DNA of 64,000 nucleotides. Origin: Blastomussa wellsi (lineage: Eukaryota; Cnidaria; Anthozoa; Scleractinia; Plerogyridae). The translations under genes and the position numbers were made by a program. Of this stretch, positions 12,301 through 24,546 are shown in pieces. Where the stretch lies: the NCBI GenBank assembly GCA_947652115.1, contig OX393572.1:2909696-2973695 (forward strand). Direction: 5' to 3'. The notes under the pieces are model-generated. The model was not told the origin of the DNA, made no database searches, and saw only the letters and a list, made by a program, of their open reading frames with translations. Each line of letters starts with the position of its first letter. The first letter of the stretch is position 1.

Positions 12301-15300
12301 AGCACTTTCAGATGCTGTTATTCTGCCAAGCAACGACCTCATAGTCTGTTGGATAAATAATGATAACAAAGCAATTAGCAACCAGGGGTTGAATCTGGCT
12401 CTTCACCTCAATGAACTCTCTAAGAGTAAATGGTTTAAAGCCATAGAATGCCAGACTGTCACCTAACCATGACTATCAACCAGCCAAAAAATTATTCGAA
12501 GTTTGTGAACGTACCGGTTCAGTTTCTTCTTCATCATATACACTATCAACACCAGAATCAAATCTGAAAATCAAAAACACAACCTATTACTCCTGACCCA
12601 GTGGTGGTAGTGTTGGTGGCGAAGGGAGGAGAGGGGGGGATTAAAATGTTTGGCTCCAAGCATCCACAACTGAAAGAGTAGAAAGCTGTGACATGTTCAT
12701 AGCTAAGACGCTGGTCATAGCAATCAACTCGTGAGAATAACAATTAGGTGAGCATGCTGTGGTGGTGCAGGGCTCTTTGGTCTTCTTCCCTCCACAATAA
12801 TCAACACTTCCAAATTCTAATTTGATCATGAACATATGGCCCACAAGCTTGTAGCTTTAAACACTACCGTGTCAAAATACATAATTTATTCAATTCAGTT
12901 TAATTTATATTAAATGTTATTGGCAAGTGAGTCTGTTCAAAAAGGGCACTAGAGCTGAACTGTCCTAGACAGGGTATGGTTGCAAGGCTATCATGAAGTT
13001 GTTAGCAATTCGGAATCAGAGACATCTATCTGTCTTTATTTGGCAGGTCATAATGCAGCAGATCTTGTTCAGAACTACTGGTACATGGAGAATGTAGATG
13101 CTATCCCCAGTCCAAAACAGGCTCTTGTCATCCAGTGTTATTGCCCTACCGAGTAAAGTAACCTCCTCCCCCAGCTCTTGACGTTGTTATAAAAGTTAAA
13201 TAAAGTATGACTCAGAGAACTGAAATTAATTTAAAAAAATATTATAATTATACATCATCATCATCAGTATTATTTGAAGCATATATTATGCAGTACATAC
13301 CCTGCATGATCTCTATCACTTCGCCTAAGTTTCTCCAGTAATTCATCGCGTTCACTAGAAGCCAACTTGAGCCGTGCGTTCATCGCAGCATCACGTTCTT
13401 TTTGTGCTTGGTATATTTTTTCAACCAGAGCTGTATAGGCCAGAAGTAAAGCATCATCACATCACTATTTTCGTTTGCTCCAATATTTCAACATCATTAT
13501 TATCCTTAAAGAGTTTTATTAATATTTCTTCATGAACAATCATAAATAAAACCTTTTTAAAACAGCTAAAAGGACTGGCATTCTGTCCTGTCCATTTTCC
13601 CCCTCCCATGGGATCAGTTTCTCTTCATACCTGCTCCTCGTGCAGCAAGTTTGGATTCCGTTTGAGATAACAGCTCATCGCGACTCATCCTGGAAGCTTG
13701 GATTTCAGCTTCTGCTTTTGCTAATTTCTCTGTGAGCTAACAGAAATACAGAACACACAGTAAGTGTCATGTATTACCGGTACAAGGCATAAAGATCCAA
13801 ATATGCTTTGTGTATGTATATCATGAAGGAGGAGCATAAGAGAAAGGGTTAAAGGAACGCATGATTTCACATGATGAGCGCATATGTGTTTCTCTATGGG
13901 CTACAATCTCCATAAAAATCTTAGCATACTTGCCAATCACTGTCCACAAAATTTTGAGTTCACCCCATTCTCCCCAATTCAGTGTTGTTTACCGTGGTGA
14001 AGTCGTCATAATGATTGCTCATTTACAACATTGTTTGGGGCGGGGGGTTTGGGAGGGGTTTCCCCTTTCTAGTAATCTCATTATTTACTGTTCATGTGCA
14101 ATCTGATCTCAGTGTGCGAAGGACTTTTGTCGGTGATTGTAGTTTTGTGGCTAACATTCCTCTAATTTAATATGTATTACGAGGATACGACAGTGGGCAC
14201 TCATAAGTAATCAAATTACCTGTAGATTCAAACGCTGTGCGAGTGATAATTCTTCCTTGAATGATGCAGTGTCAGTCCCAAAACTGCTCGTCATGTTCAT
14301 TGGAGAGTATCTCCCGTTATCTCCACGCATGCTCATGGCCTTTTCCTTGTACAACAGTTCAGTTTTTTCCGCTAATTCTGTTTCCAGTTGTTGTCTTAAT
14401 GACTTTTCTGAGTCAAGAAGTTTATCCCTGGTAAAAAAGAAAATCATGAATTTATTGAATATAAATAACAAACTGATCCTTAAAGTTATAAGTTGATGTT
14501 TACAGTGTGTAGGTAGTATGGCCCAGTGGACCATCAGGCTGGAGCTTAACCCAGTTTCCTTAGCTTGCAGCCAATTTCACCAATGAAAGCTTACTTGCGG
14601 CTAGCTTTCAAGGTGGCTTGCTTGAGTTAGCTTTAACTCCAGTTCACTTGCAGTTTGCTTTTATTTGTTGGTTAGGACAGTCCTGGGCTGTACTTTGTCT
14701 AGGATCGTGTTATACGTATAGAGGGGGTAAGTTTCTAAAGAGACTGTGGTGCTGCGTCGGTGGGAAGTATAACAATATAATTTGGTTTTATCAAAAGAGA
14801 TTCGAGAGCTGACGTTTCGGGCGTTAGCCCTTCGTTGGAGCAAATCAATCCAAGCGATTCGCTCTGACGAAGGGCTAACGTACAACTATTGTATCACATT
14901 TCACAGGATCTATATTTTGTAAGATCCGGCGTAAAGGCATTCTGTTTCCGTTGTGGATCGTTCCTGCCACCTGCCATTTTTTAAAACCAAACATACCCAA
15001 TATTTTCCCTGGCGGTGAATTTTACATAACGTGTTCCCCTTTCCGTTTGCATTTAAAAATCTCATTTCGAAAGGAAATAAATATGGTACAATCAATCCAA
15101 GCGATTCGCTCCGATGAAGGGCTAACGCTCGAAACGTCAGCTCTTGAATCTCTTTACGGTGGCCAATTCACATTATCAACCCAGTTGATAAAACCAAATT
15201 ATTGTGTTATACATAGTTGTGCATTTTTTTTCAAAATTCCACCTTGATATAATGCCAACAAAATGTGAGAAATGCTGCTTTAAAAATGGCTAGTTGCCAT

Positions 15301-16212
15301 AACTTTTAGAAAAGAGGATTGGGAAAAATTTGTACCATATTTATTTCCTGTCGAAATGAGATTTTTAAATGCAAACGGAAAGGGGAACACGTTATGTAAA
15401 ATTCACCGCCACGGAAAATATTGGGTATGTTTGGTTTTAAAAAACGACAGGTGGCGGGAACGATCCACAATGGAAACAGAATGCCTTTACGCCGGATCTT
15501 ACAAAATATAGATCCTGCGAAATGTGATACAATAGTTGTACGAAATGATAATTTTAGCGTGTATATGTTTCATTGTATCATTAATACCTTCCGAAACGCT
15601 CGAATGGATGTGAAGTGGCACTACAATAAGTTACTACAAACATTTGATACTTGCTGCATGTTGTGATAATTATGACTACAAGTACAAAGTTTGTAGCTTT
15701 CGTAGTTTTTATCGACAGCATAAAAATGCTTGTCCTACTTTTAAAAATTATTTCACGATGTATGTCTTTATTAAACACGCGCTAATATTAGAATGCCTTT
15801 GATTAGTTTGCTGACGGCGTCCTGACACACTATGTTGCTATCGAAATTTTGCAAGCGAATTTTATACGTATAAAACAAACAAGATCCAAATGCAATGAGC
15901 AGCTTTTACAGCGAAAATATCAAAATAACTAAATCTCAAGTCATGAAAAACTAATCGAGAATAAAATCGCATAGACATTAGCTTAATGACAGCTTTTTAA
16001 TTTTCCACCTACTTCTCTTCGAGGTCCAATCGAAGGTTTGCGATCCGCTGTCGGGCGCCTTTCATCGCAGCCCTCAAGTTATGTTTGATTTCTGATGGAT
16101 CATCAAAATCAGGTTTGTCTGAATAACCATTTACCAAGCCACTGTGACTTCTAGTGAAGGAAAAATCCTCGCCGTTGTCAAGATACTCAAAACTTTCATG
16201 GATAGCGTCCAT
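9360..16212 (-). CDS. MIPOL1: MIPOL1 (mirror-image polydactyly 1) coiled-coil protein, 10 exons
   Basis: Exons on the minus strand are 16212-16013, 14427-14220, 13736-13631, 13430-13301, 12563-12515, 12345-12175, 11372-11271, 10832-10738, 9988-9758 and 9435-9360. All are bounded by AG/GT and every phase matches, giving 455 codons plus a stop (the human protein is 442 aa). The product is almost entirely coiled coil. Family landmarks include ALVEKIYQAQKERD, GRITASES, EELKAVIAERDSAVEK, the strongly conserved RVYYSLHRSLSQE near residue 350, and a C-terminal KLERLVGVLRKR. The start at 16212 (MDAIHESFEYL) is chosen because the frame upstream overlaps the divergent gene's start; it is the least certain part. 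MIPOL1 is a largely uncharacterised intracellular coiled-coil protein, disrupted in a human limb-malformation family. Its introns hold SINEs and a 130-bp repeat. No lesion is visible in the exons. Confidence 0.93.
9507..9656 (-). repeat. Dispersed ~138-bp repeat, copy 2 (inverted)
   Basis: It is the inverted counterpart of 7577-7714, sharing AAATATTTGTTTACAA-type sequence, AGAGCTCTTTG and GATATCTTCCCTATAG. It sits in the last intron of MIPOL1, between exons 9758-9988 and 9360-9435. Confidence 0.75.
10404..10600 (+). mobile_element. tRNA-derived SINE
   Basis: The head resembles a tRNA: an A box in CTTAGCTCAGTTGCTTAGAG, an anticodon-arm-like CCGACCGGTAATCTGG, and a B box GGGTTCAAATC near 10458. 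The acceptor stem does not pair properly and an unrelated tail follows, so it is a SINE rather than a working tRNA gene. It lies in a MIPOL1 intron. Confidence 0.7.
11540..11800 (+). mobile_element. tRNA-derived SINE, 5'-truncated copy
   Basis: It has a B-box-like GGTTCAAGTCC and the body AAATAGCCAACTGGTCTGCC, which also occurs in the minus-strand SINE at 25296-25588. The tail is AT-rich with TTATT words. It lies in the MIPOL1 intron between exons 11271-11372 and 12175-12345. Confidence 0.75.
14808..15250. repeat. Hammerhead-like repeat copies around an inverted repeat
   Basis: The sequence GCTCCGATGAAGGGCTAACG followed by CTCGAAACGTCAGC (15108-15141, plus) has the order of a type I hammerhead: a CTGANGA-like core, a GGGC/GCTC stem with a TAAC loop, GAAA, then CGTC. 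A minus-strand copy is at 14808-14843 and a truncated one at 14861-14881. A further copy is at 37331-37366 (minus). Here U4 of the core is changed to C and an extra A follows the core, so these copies are probably inactive. Such motifs are known from Penelope-like elements and retrozymes. Confidence 0.5.
14887..15540. repeat. Inverted repeat, ~205-bp arms
   Basis: Arms at 14887-15091 and 15332-15540 are near-perfect complements. Both contain CGGATCTTAC, TTTTACATAACGTGTTCCCC and CAAACATACCCAATATTTTC (or their complements). The 240-bp spacer carries the hammerhead-like repeat and a TATCAACCCAGTTGATA palindrome. Only short ORFs are present. It lies in the first intron of MIPOL1. Confidence 0.85.
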
Positions 16213-16317
16213 TTTGGACACAGCTCGATTACCATAACCGAGCTTGCGACCAATCAGAATTTTGAAATATTGATGGACATTTAAAGACGCATACACGAAG
16301 TGAGAGGTGAAAGCATC
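16213..16317. promoter_or_regulatory. Divergent (bidirectional) promoter region between MIPOL1 and the RRM gene
   Basis: Only about 105 bp separate the two start codons, so transcription start sites and 5' UTRs of the two genes must overlap or share a core promoter. No TATA box is evident. The assignment follows from the geometry only. Confidence 0.5.
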
Positions 16318-17541
16318 ATGGCGGGCGTTTTCCATGTTTCAAGGCAGGCAATTCATTGTCTTTGGCCATTTGCGAAGAATGCGTATTCGTTTCATTCCTG
16401 TTCAAGGATTTTCAAGCAGGTTAAGTTCTTAAGAACGGCCATCTTTCAAAGTCAACTGCAACCGGTGAGCAATGCTGACCTTTCAACGCGTGCTCATCAT
16501 GAAGGTCAAAGCGATGCATTTGTGCACCCAGACAACAGAACTATATTTGTGGGAAAGCTGAATCCTATATCAACTGAAACATCAATCAAGGAGTACTTCT
16601 CGCAGTTTGGTGCGGTAGAACATGTTTCTTTAAAACAAAGCAAAATAATGAATTTAATTTGGCCCTGTGCTCATGTTCAGTTCAAAGATTTGGCCAGTGT
16701 GGAAAAGGTTCTTTCTCAAAACCATGAAATCCACATGAGAAGCGTAAGCGTAGCGCATACAGAGAAACAAGACAATCGTTTTATGAAGATATGTGTTCGT
16801 AACATCCCGTTGGAGTTGAATGAGTCCCACCTAAATGAGCATTTCTCGAAGTTTGGAGAGGTTTGCGGTGTGGAGTTTGCCTTTTACAATCCGCGAGTGC
16901 AAACACAAAGATACTGTTTTGTGGAGTTCACGACACCATTTGCAGTCTTAAGAGCTTTGGAGTCACCAAGGCAACAAATTGGGGACAGCTTTGTCCAGGT
17001 GAAGAACTTCACTGCAAGACCCAAAAGAACGTACATTAAAGGAAGAGCTATAATAGAAGTGGTCCCCGAGGACCTAACAGTGGAACAGCTAAGAAATTAC
17101 TTCAAGCGATTTGGAACATTAGCGTTTGTTGACTTGATATTTCACCGCAGTCATGGTGGAAACAACAGGGACATAGCATTTATTGGTTTCTTTGACGATG
17201 ACCTTGTCGAGACAATAACAAAAAATAGCTGGCATGTTATAAAAGGCAACAAAGTTATAGTGAAGCGAGCAACTTCTGATAAAGGAAACAAGAATCGCAG
17301 AGTCAAGGTTTTTGTGGACAGGATTCCAGGTGTTGCAACTGAGGAGGACGTGAGATGGTATTTTGAATCATTCGGTGACGTAGTTGCAATGCACATGAAA
17401 AGATGGGGAGGCAAGAAAAACTTGCAAAGTGCTATCTTGACTTTCAGTAATATTGCCGAAGTTGATGGAGTAATGGCCAGATCAAAGCATGCCATCAATG
17501 GCAAACAGTTAATTGTCAAAAGAATTGGTTGGAGTGTATGA
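16318..17541 (+). CDS. Intronless four-RRM RNA-binding protein, probably mitochondrial
   Basis: A single uninterrupted frame of 407 aa starts at ATG 16318 (MAGVFHVSRQ). The first ~60 residues are rich in Arg, Ser and hydrophobics with almost no acid, as in a mitochondrial presequence. Four RNA-recognition motifs follow: about 75-150 (RNP2-like IFVGKL), 156-235 (ICVRNIPL and RYCFVEF), 243-320 (DIAFIGF as RNP1) and 328-403 (VKVFVDRIPG). Inferred role: sequence-specific binding of RNA, possibly mitochondrial transcripts. The exact orthologue is not recognised. The lack of introns next to intron-rich genes suggests an origin by retroposition, but the frame is fully open, so the gene looks alive. 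It is divergently paired with MIPOL1, and a hairpin MITE begins 28 bp after its stop. Confidence 0.85.
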   Translation: MAGVFHVSRQAIHCLWPFAKNAYSFHSCSRIFKQVKFLRTAIFQSQLQPVSNADLSTRAHHEGQSDAFVHPDNRTIFVGKLNPISTETSIKEYFSQFGAVEHVSLKQSKIMNLIWPCAHVQFKDLASVEKVLSQNHEIHMRSVSVAHTEKQDNRFMKICVRNIPLELNESHLNEHFSKFGEVCGVEFAFYNPRVQTQRYCFVEFTTPFAVLRALESPRQQIGDSFVQVKNFTARPKRTYIKGRAIIEVVPEDLTVEQLRNYFKRFGTLAFVDLIFHRSHGGNNRDIAFIGFFDDDLVETITKNSWHVIKGNKVIVKRATSDKGNKNRRVKVFVDRIPGVATEEDVRWYFESFGDVVAMHMKRWGGKKNLQSAILTFSNIAEVDGVMARSKHAINGKQLIVKRIGWSV

Positions 17542-17568
17542 GAACAGATAATCAAGTTTGCTGTACGC

Positions 17569-17741
17569 TAAATAGACCAATTCCAATATATTAATATTCT
17601 AACATGTCACTGAGGCCTGGGGGAATAAAACAAAAGATTTTGTATCGAGGCTTAGGGATGAATAAATAATTTCTTTTGTTTTATTCCCCTAAGCCTCGGC
17701 GCCTTGTTAGAATTTTTATATATCGGAATTGGCCTATTTCC
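17569..17741. mobile_element. Hairpin MITE in the 3' flank of the RRM gene
   Basis: Inverted arms of about 70 bp (17569-17638 and 17672-17741) include GGGGAATAAAACAAAAG and TTGTTTTATTCCCC. The AATAAA inside the arm lies about 85 bp after the stop codon, so the MITE may supply the polyadenylation signal of the RRM gene. Confidence 0.8.
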
Positions 17742-17944
17742 AGCTGTTAAATCTAAAAGTATAATCATTTTCCAAGTGGAATGCTTACATGTATGCTTGG
17801 TGGTGAAGATTTCAGGCCCAATGAGCACAATCAAGAAGCCCAAACGTAGAATATACCCCAACATAACAAAGAAATGTCAACTTAATTCTGTAATAGAACA
17901 ACTTCACAGTTTACAGCGCATTATAAATGTAAACACTAAATGCA

Positions 17945-18360
17945 AAACGTCTGTATGACCACAGCTTTTCAAGCTGTAAAATGTGCTTCATTGACAGTTT
18001 GTTGAATAATAATAAAAACAGTTATCCTGCTCAACCTTGTGGACTATCATCTGATTTTAGCCAACTCACCCTATGGCCTTCTTGGCTAAGTATTGGGTGA
18101 TATTCCGTGCAATTAGTTATTCATGATGTACAGGTGAAGGATAACATTGGCTTCAAGACCATAATTATATGGGCAGCATGACATTTTGTTGAATACTAAC
18201 AATTATTCAACAAATTCTCACGTTGCCTAAATATGGTCATTAAGAGATTGTTATCCATCATCTGCACTCGAAAGATATTCTGTGATATACGTTAACGATA
18301 AGCGCCGCATAACGGCAACTTTTCTAGCTGTAATAAAGTGCTTTGTTGAATAAATAATCT
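17945..18360. repeat. Dispersed repeat family A (GCCGCATAACGGCAAC), copy 1
   Basis: It shares GATTTTAGCCAACTC, GGCGATATTCC-like, GCGCCGCATAACGGCAAC and TGTTGAATAAT blocks with 54476-55310. It is non-coding and partly self-complementary. Confidence 0.7.
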
Positions 18361-18376
18361 TGTTAGATGTTTGATT

Positions 18377-18723
18377 GGTTGTTTACCATTTACATGGGGA
18401 AACCAGTTGGTCAACGGTTTGTGTAAATGGAAAGCAAAAGTTCCCAATGGAAATTTCCGTTTGTGAATGGCGTGTTCAATTTACAAAACAGACCCAACTT
18501 ACCAAGAAAGCCAAGGGTGAGTTTAACATATTAGCATAGGGCCTGGAACTTGTGCCAAATTTGTAAGCAAATTTTCCGCTCTGAAATGGCGTTTGGGAAT
18601 TTTGGACTACCTTTCAAGGAATCCCGTTTTCCCGAGAAAATTTCCGTTCGGGGAGACAAAATTAGTCTTCCATTTACATTCCATCCGGAATTTCCCGATT
18701 TTTTTGGTAAATGGTAAACAACC
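18377..18723. mobile_element. MITE with GGTTGTTTACCATTTAC ends
   Basis: The terminal inverted repeat GGTTGTTTACCATTTAC begins at 18377 and its complement ends at 18723. It is flanked by the 3-bp direct repeat ATT, a duplication length seen in PIF/Harbinger-type elements. 347 bp, no ORF. Confidence 0.75.
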
Positions 18724-19034
18724 ATTGTGTCGTATCATGGAGTATTTTTACGACTTGTGCCGTATTTTGACAAGCCCTCCACAAAAACCAACATTTCTAA
18801 ACTCCTCGGGTTAGCCCCCCAACCCACCCCCAAAAGAAAGTCAATTTATTTTTAGTAAAATAATACACATCAATTCTAAACTGCCAACTGTCATTTTTAT
18901 TAGGAAAAGTATGGCAATATGAAGGCATGATACAGGATGATAATTTGTCTCAAGTATAAAAGTAGTTCATCCTTAGAAAATGACCATTCTTTAATGACTA
19001 GTACAATATTGATGTAAGGAATGGCTTTGTGTTA

Positions 19035-19179
19035 CAGTCTTTCCCATAAAACCGTGAACACCAGAAATGTTTATGGAATGTTATTGTGTTACAAAGAACC
19101 TAAACTTTGCTACGATTGGTCACTACACAATAAACATTCCAGAAACTTTTCGGTGTTCACGGTTTTATGGGAAAGACTT
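19035..19179. mobile_element. Short MITE with CAGTCTTTCCCATAAAACCG ends
   Basis: Near-perfect 27-bp terminal inverted repeats (AGTCTTTCCCATAAAACCG / CGGTTTTATGGGAAAGACT) enclose ~90 bp. The right half recurs, diverged, at 35085-35165. 19180-20315 holds no gene and is the 3' flank of the ENT gene. Confidence 0.8.
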
Positions 19180-20315
19180 TAAGCTATGTTGCCAGAATAG
19201 TAAAAATATATCCAACAAGCAGACAGACTGTCTCTGCATTGATTAGCATTTGGGTCTGAAGTAAAGAACCCAGTCAAAATTCAAGTAAAAAAGTCTTTGA
19301 AGAGGCTTGTAATGATTGATTTCTACAATACACGTACACATGCATAAGGATCAGTGTAAAATGGATAAATGTAACATTGGATTGTCAATATTTTTCCAAG
19401 CTAGCATTTAGCTTAACTCATCAATGACAACAATTTCCATGCAATAGCCTTCATTGCTTGAAAATATAAGATTAGTGAAGCTCATAATTTACAGCAATAA
19501 TTGTCCCTTTTAGCGAAGAGTATTAGTGAAGTCATGACTCAGACAAACGACCCAAAATGGCAGGCGAATTGAAGCTTTCTTTTAAGCCAGTGTTCCTTAA
19601 ACATTTTTTGAAACAGTCACCTTCATTCCCTGTATTCCTCTATTTCTCACAGAACACACTGATGGGTGTCGTGTCTTACAGGCTCCAAACATCTCATTCA
19701 ATTTTAAAACCTCACGTTCTTCACTACTAAGGGACAATTATACCTCTGAAATGGAATCCAAAAGGAGTTGCAAGTACATGGCAACTTACGACTTCATTCC
19801 TCTGATTGAATTGAAATCAAGAAGACACAATAATTATTACCACCTTGAACAACTCAATTCAGTAGCCCTTCAATAGCCCTTCCCAACAATAGAAGTCTCA
19901 AACCCACACATTTTTCTAAAGCAACATTTGTTTCTCTGCTATAAATAGTACATTTTTTGGCAGATGCCAAGATAATAATTAAATTTCATACTTAAATTGT
20001 TATTTTCAACAATGTCTGTTTCAGTTGGCTAATTAGACTTCCACTTTCGCGCTCAGAGAGCTCGACTTGTAAGAAGGTCTACTGACTAATAAATGATTTA
20101 AATTAACGAGTAGGCCCTCAAACTGCCAACTTGTTTATCAACTGGAAGGAACATGATACAAAATTGCAGCACATTGAAGGCAGTTCAGTTAGAACTGAAG
20201 GGTATTGCAATCCATGCATGAACTCCAGACCACAAGTCCCCAAAACGTCCACTGCTAAAACCTCTTTGCTGCTTTAGGACGGGCACCAGGAGTTGTGAAC
20301 GGATTAACAGTTCTG

Positions 20316-23300
20316 TTAGAGATGCATGGTGATAACAAATGAAAATACTGCCCCTATTCCCAGGCCAATGACGAGCAGGAATGCCATCATTGTGCCTGCA
20401 GTCTCGGCATGTTTTGGCTCCACCATGCTGTAATGGAAAGGAAACATTTGCAAAAATATTAAATGGACTGCTGAAGACCTTTCATTTGAATGGTTATGTA
20501 TTAAGGAACTGTCCGTTAGACTTTGCAATGGCTGTGGTCACATCTATGACATACAGTGCTGTCAATAAGGGCCGTAACACCTGTTACGGCTGAGTATGCT
20601 TTATTTTCCCTTGGAAATTGGCTGTTGTGGATAGAATTCAACCACAAAGTAACAAGTTTGCTTCGTGTGTGGAGAACGAGGCTACAGGTTACGCAAAACT
20701 TAATGACAGCCCTGACATAACTAAAGTTTAACTTCAAGTCAAGTTACGTGACGTCATACCTAACTGAAGTTAGTTCTTTTGGTTGACTTTGCGGTCACAC
20801 CACACAGTTAACTACAGTTAGTTCTAACTAGTCTATGGTTGATGTCAGAATTAAAAGAGGTTTGTGACGCACATGCGAAAAGAATTGCCACTTTCTGATT
20901 GGTTGTTTGGAGTTCTGGATTAAATATTGCAAGCATTATTGCCCTCTTCTGTCTAGAATGCAGCAAAATTTACAAGAATATAAAGAAACATTCAACTTAC
21001 GATGGTCCATACATCATGCACAGGCTTCCCAAATAACCGTTGGAGATTGAAAACATCACCATGAACAGGATCGGGAAGTAATCCTCATTAAAAAATACTG
21101 GAGATTCTCTTGGTAATGCTTTACAAAATGCAAAGAGAGGAAGGAATGCAACTCTCAAGAAGCAGAGAAATGGAAGAAGTACACCACCTTTGCCAGGCTG
21201 AAAAAGAGTTAATAGATTGGGAGAGTGATTAGTTGGCTGTATTCTCCTAAGAAAATGGCCAGAAATAGATGCGCGTAGCTTTAAATTGCCATTTTTAGGA
21301 GACCCTGGTTAAATGGGTTAATTTGGACTAAAATAAATAGGTAGCTTACCCCAATGCCAACAAAAAATACAATTTTTGGCAGACGGCAGACCATGACAAT
21401 AGTTTCTTTTGAACTTTCAGGACATTGATCCAAAATTTATTGAACCTCCAAGGTAAACAAAACCGGTTCAAGAAACCACACAGTTCAAGAACCAGGGGTA
21501 AAATTACAGTGTTTGACTGAAGGAAGGGAAATCACTTTTGGTTGGAAGTATCAGGAAGTATGAGAAGGTAAGGATTTGAGAATTCCGGATTCCGCTGTAG
21601 ATGTATTTAATACATACCCATTGTACAAAAGATGCTGACAGTCTACCGCAGAAGTCACCAATATTGAACAACAGAAAACAGGTGACTGGCACAAAATAGG
21701 TACCTTCAGAAAAAGAAACAACAATTCAGTGAACAAATTGTTTCTTGATGCTGTCATACTGTTATAAAACAAAAAGTTTCTTTGTTCAGGATCCCTCTAC
21801 ATTGATAACTACTACTAACTAGGAGCTTTCGATTCCCTCTCAGAACCTTGTTTTCAAGTGATGGGAGGCGTTTTGTCATGCGAATTAGCTGACAAAACGC
21901 CTCCCAAAACTTGAAGAAAAAAGGTTCTACGACAGAATCGAAAGCTTGTAGTAGTAAGCAATGTAAAGAGATCTTGAAGGAAGGAACTTGTCGTTTTATA
22001 AAAGAACAATTTGTTTAATTGTGTTAGACAATGTTTAACTTGACCCTGCAGGATGGCCCACAGGGTTTCTAAAGCTCCTCTAATTGTGGCATTGAATGTG
22101 CAGTTCTCTGCTTTTGTGCAAATCTTTGCAGCTCTTGCTCTCTTGCTCCCCTCTCTCTCTCTCTCTCCCCCTTCTGTTTGGTTGTTCACCAGCAGGGAAC
22201 GACACTAGCTTTTCAACTTACTAGCCTAGTGGCTTGTGACAACTTAGATGTACTAGCCAAATGTTTTTTTTACTAGCCCAGCATTGACGTTGGTTAGGTC
22301 AATAACAGCTGAATTACTAGCAAGACTTCAAAGCCCAATGCAAGCGACTCTTTTTGAATACATAATGTTGGTAGTTGCATTGTACTTAAGTTCCAATTTT
22401 TATGGCACATGGCCCGGTAACATAAGACATCCACAATGAAATTCTGCCCTGGCATCCGAAAGAAGTGTTTGTGTTTGTCTTGCTCAAGGAAGATAGAAAC
22501 TACTTCGGTCAATTTCATTTTATTTACTAGCCAAAGTGACTAGCAGAAATCAAAAACCTACTAGCCAAAACTAAATTTCTACTGGTTTGTGGCTAGTTGG
22601 TTACTGTTCGTGTTGAGCCTGCACCAGGTAAGTATTCTGTCAGGTAAATTGTTTTTCTCCACTGAACTCATTTCTGTGTGATGGTGCAGGATAGTAGCCA
22701 CTTGTGGAGTGGTTCCCGCTTACAGGTTTGCCGTTAAAACCTCCTCTCTGACCATTGCATTTGCCGGCCCCACACTAACCTTAGTTCCAAAAAATATCCG
22801 GTAGTGCAGCAGCTCTCGTAAGCTTGTAATTGCACTGGTAGCAGTTGCTATTGTTTTAGGGGCTAGGGGCATTGTTCCTGTTGTTTGTTTTATGTGTTTT
22901 CAAGCAGGGTATCAAGCCATTCATGTGAGACCTTACTAGAGCTTATATAGCACCCAAAATATCCATACTTCCCCCACAGAAGGGATTGAAAATTCCTGAA
23001 GGTGGGGTCTCAAAGGCCAAAACTGTTAAATAAATGTATGAAGCTTAATTGGAATTTCCAGAGGGTGGGGGGGGGGGGGGTCCATCATTCTGGGCAAATA
23101 AGCCATCCTCAAGTTATCATCAAGATGTAAGAACAAATTACTAACTTGTCCACTCGGATTTATCTTCAGTATGAACAGACCGTATTTTTGAAGTCAACGA
23201 AGGAAATGCCGCCAGTGTCACAAAGAACACAAACGCAACCGATGCACCAGGCTTGAAAATCTGAAGGAAAATAGCAGGAGCATTTTAAAAGTTGTAGTTC

Positions 23301-24514
23301 AATTTTATGAAAACTAACAGGTGAAAACATTTTTTAATTATTGCGCATGCACTTGAGTTTTAATGTTTCTAAGGACAAAGTAAGAAGTGGTTACCTCCCT
23401 GCTGGTACCGAGAGAGTAACTACTGCGAGCACCCCAACAATTCTTTGAGTGAGTATCGCTCAAAATTAAGTTAGGGACAGACCATTAGACAAGTGATGGG
23501 GGGAGGGAGGTGGGCAAAAATAAAAAAAAATCATGCAAGGAAAAAAAAAATCATGCAGGCCCTATACCTTCTGAAAAAAGCACTTGTGCTGTAAAAAAAA
23601 TCATGCGACTAAAACTCCATGAAAAAAAGTTCGAGCAAATCTGAAAATGACCACCCCCCAATCACTTTTCCAATGGTCCGTCACTTACCACCTCTCATCT
23701 CTTAAGATGAGATTCTCGTATATTGAGAGACACAATGAGAGCCTCAATGAAGTGGAATTTTTGGCATAAATTATGGGCAAATTAGCTTGCGAGTGTTTCA
23801 GTGGCTAGTCAACTAAAGTTCGAAGATTTAGTCTGAGTCAAGCGATTGTTGATTTGTTCATAATGTTTGGTTTGCCTTTACACACTTGTGATGAAACTTT
23901 CATTTTGCAGACAGCACAGTGAATTTGCTTGTTTTTGTGCAAGCAAACTTGAATGGAAACTTGTCGCGTTGCAAGGCTTTTATTTCCCTCAGCACAAATA
24001 CCAAACCTGAATAAAAGCAATCTCAAAATCGAAAATAAAGACACCAGGAAAAACGCTTGTGTATAAGTGTTCACCAAATGAATGGCCAAAATAATGTTTA
24101 ATATGTTTTCCATGACTACAATTTGAAACTTCAACACCACAACTTACCACAAAGAGTCTGTGTAAACAAACAACTTTGTCATTAAAGTTTAATTTTGAAC
24201 ATTTCTCTGAGCTGTAAGAACGTGCTTACAACTTTAAGTATGTGAGATCATTTTCATCTTACCTGTTTGAAGATCAACATAAATGGTGGCTTTTCCTTCT
24301 TGTAAATTTCAATATCTTTAGGATGAACATTTACTGCTAAAAGTGCTTCATTATCCAAACCTAAGAATTTTCAAAGGGAGGCACACAGCAAATCTAATAA
24401 ATATTTTTCACAGTAAGTTTCATAACATACAATTACACAAAGGCTAAATTGTGTCATCTGTGAGCGAGACAAAGAATATTTAACTTGTAGAACAACGGAT
24501 TAACTTAGGATTAC

Positions 24515-24546
<32 letters not shown>

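Noticed and set aside
16213..16335. Longer MIPOL1 start upstream of 16212
   Set aside because: It would run into the start of the divergent RRM gene, and the added residues have no counterpart that I recognise in the family; the start is still uncertain.
17151..17555. Minus-strand frame of 134 codons inside the RRM gene
   Set aside because: It is the antisense shadow of the fourth RRM; the plus frame has clear RNP motifs.
21349..21420. Possible extra ENT exon with a GGTAAGC donor
   Set aside because: Exons 21618-21703 and 21001-21197 join directly in phase and match the family without any residue missing, so no exon is needed here.
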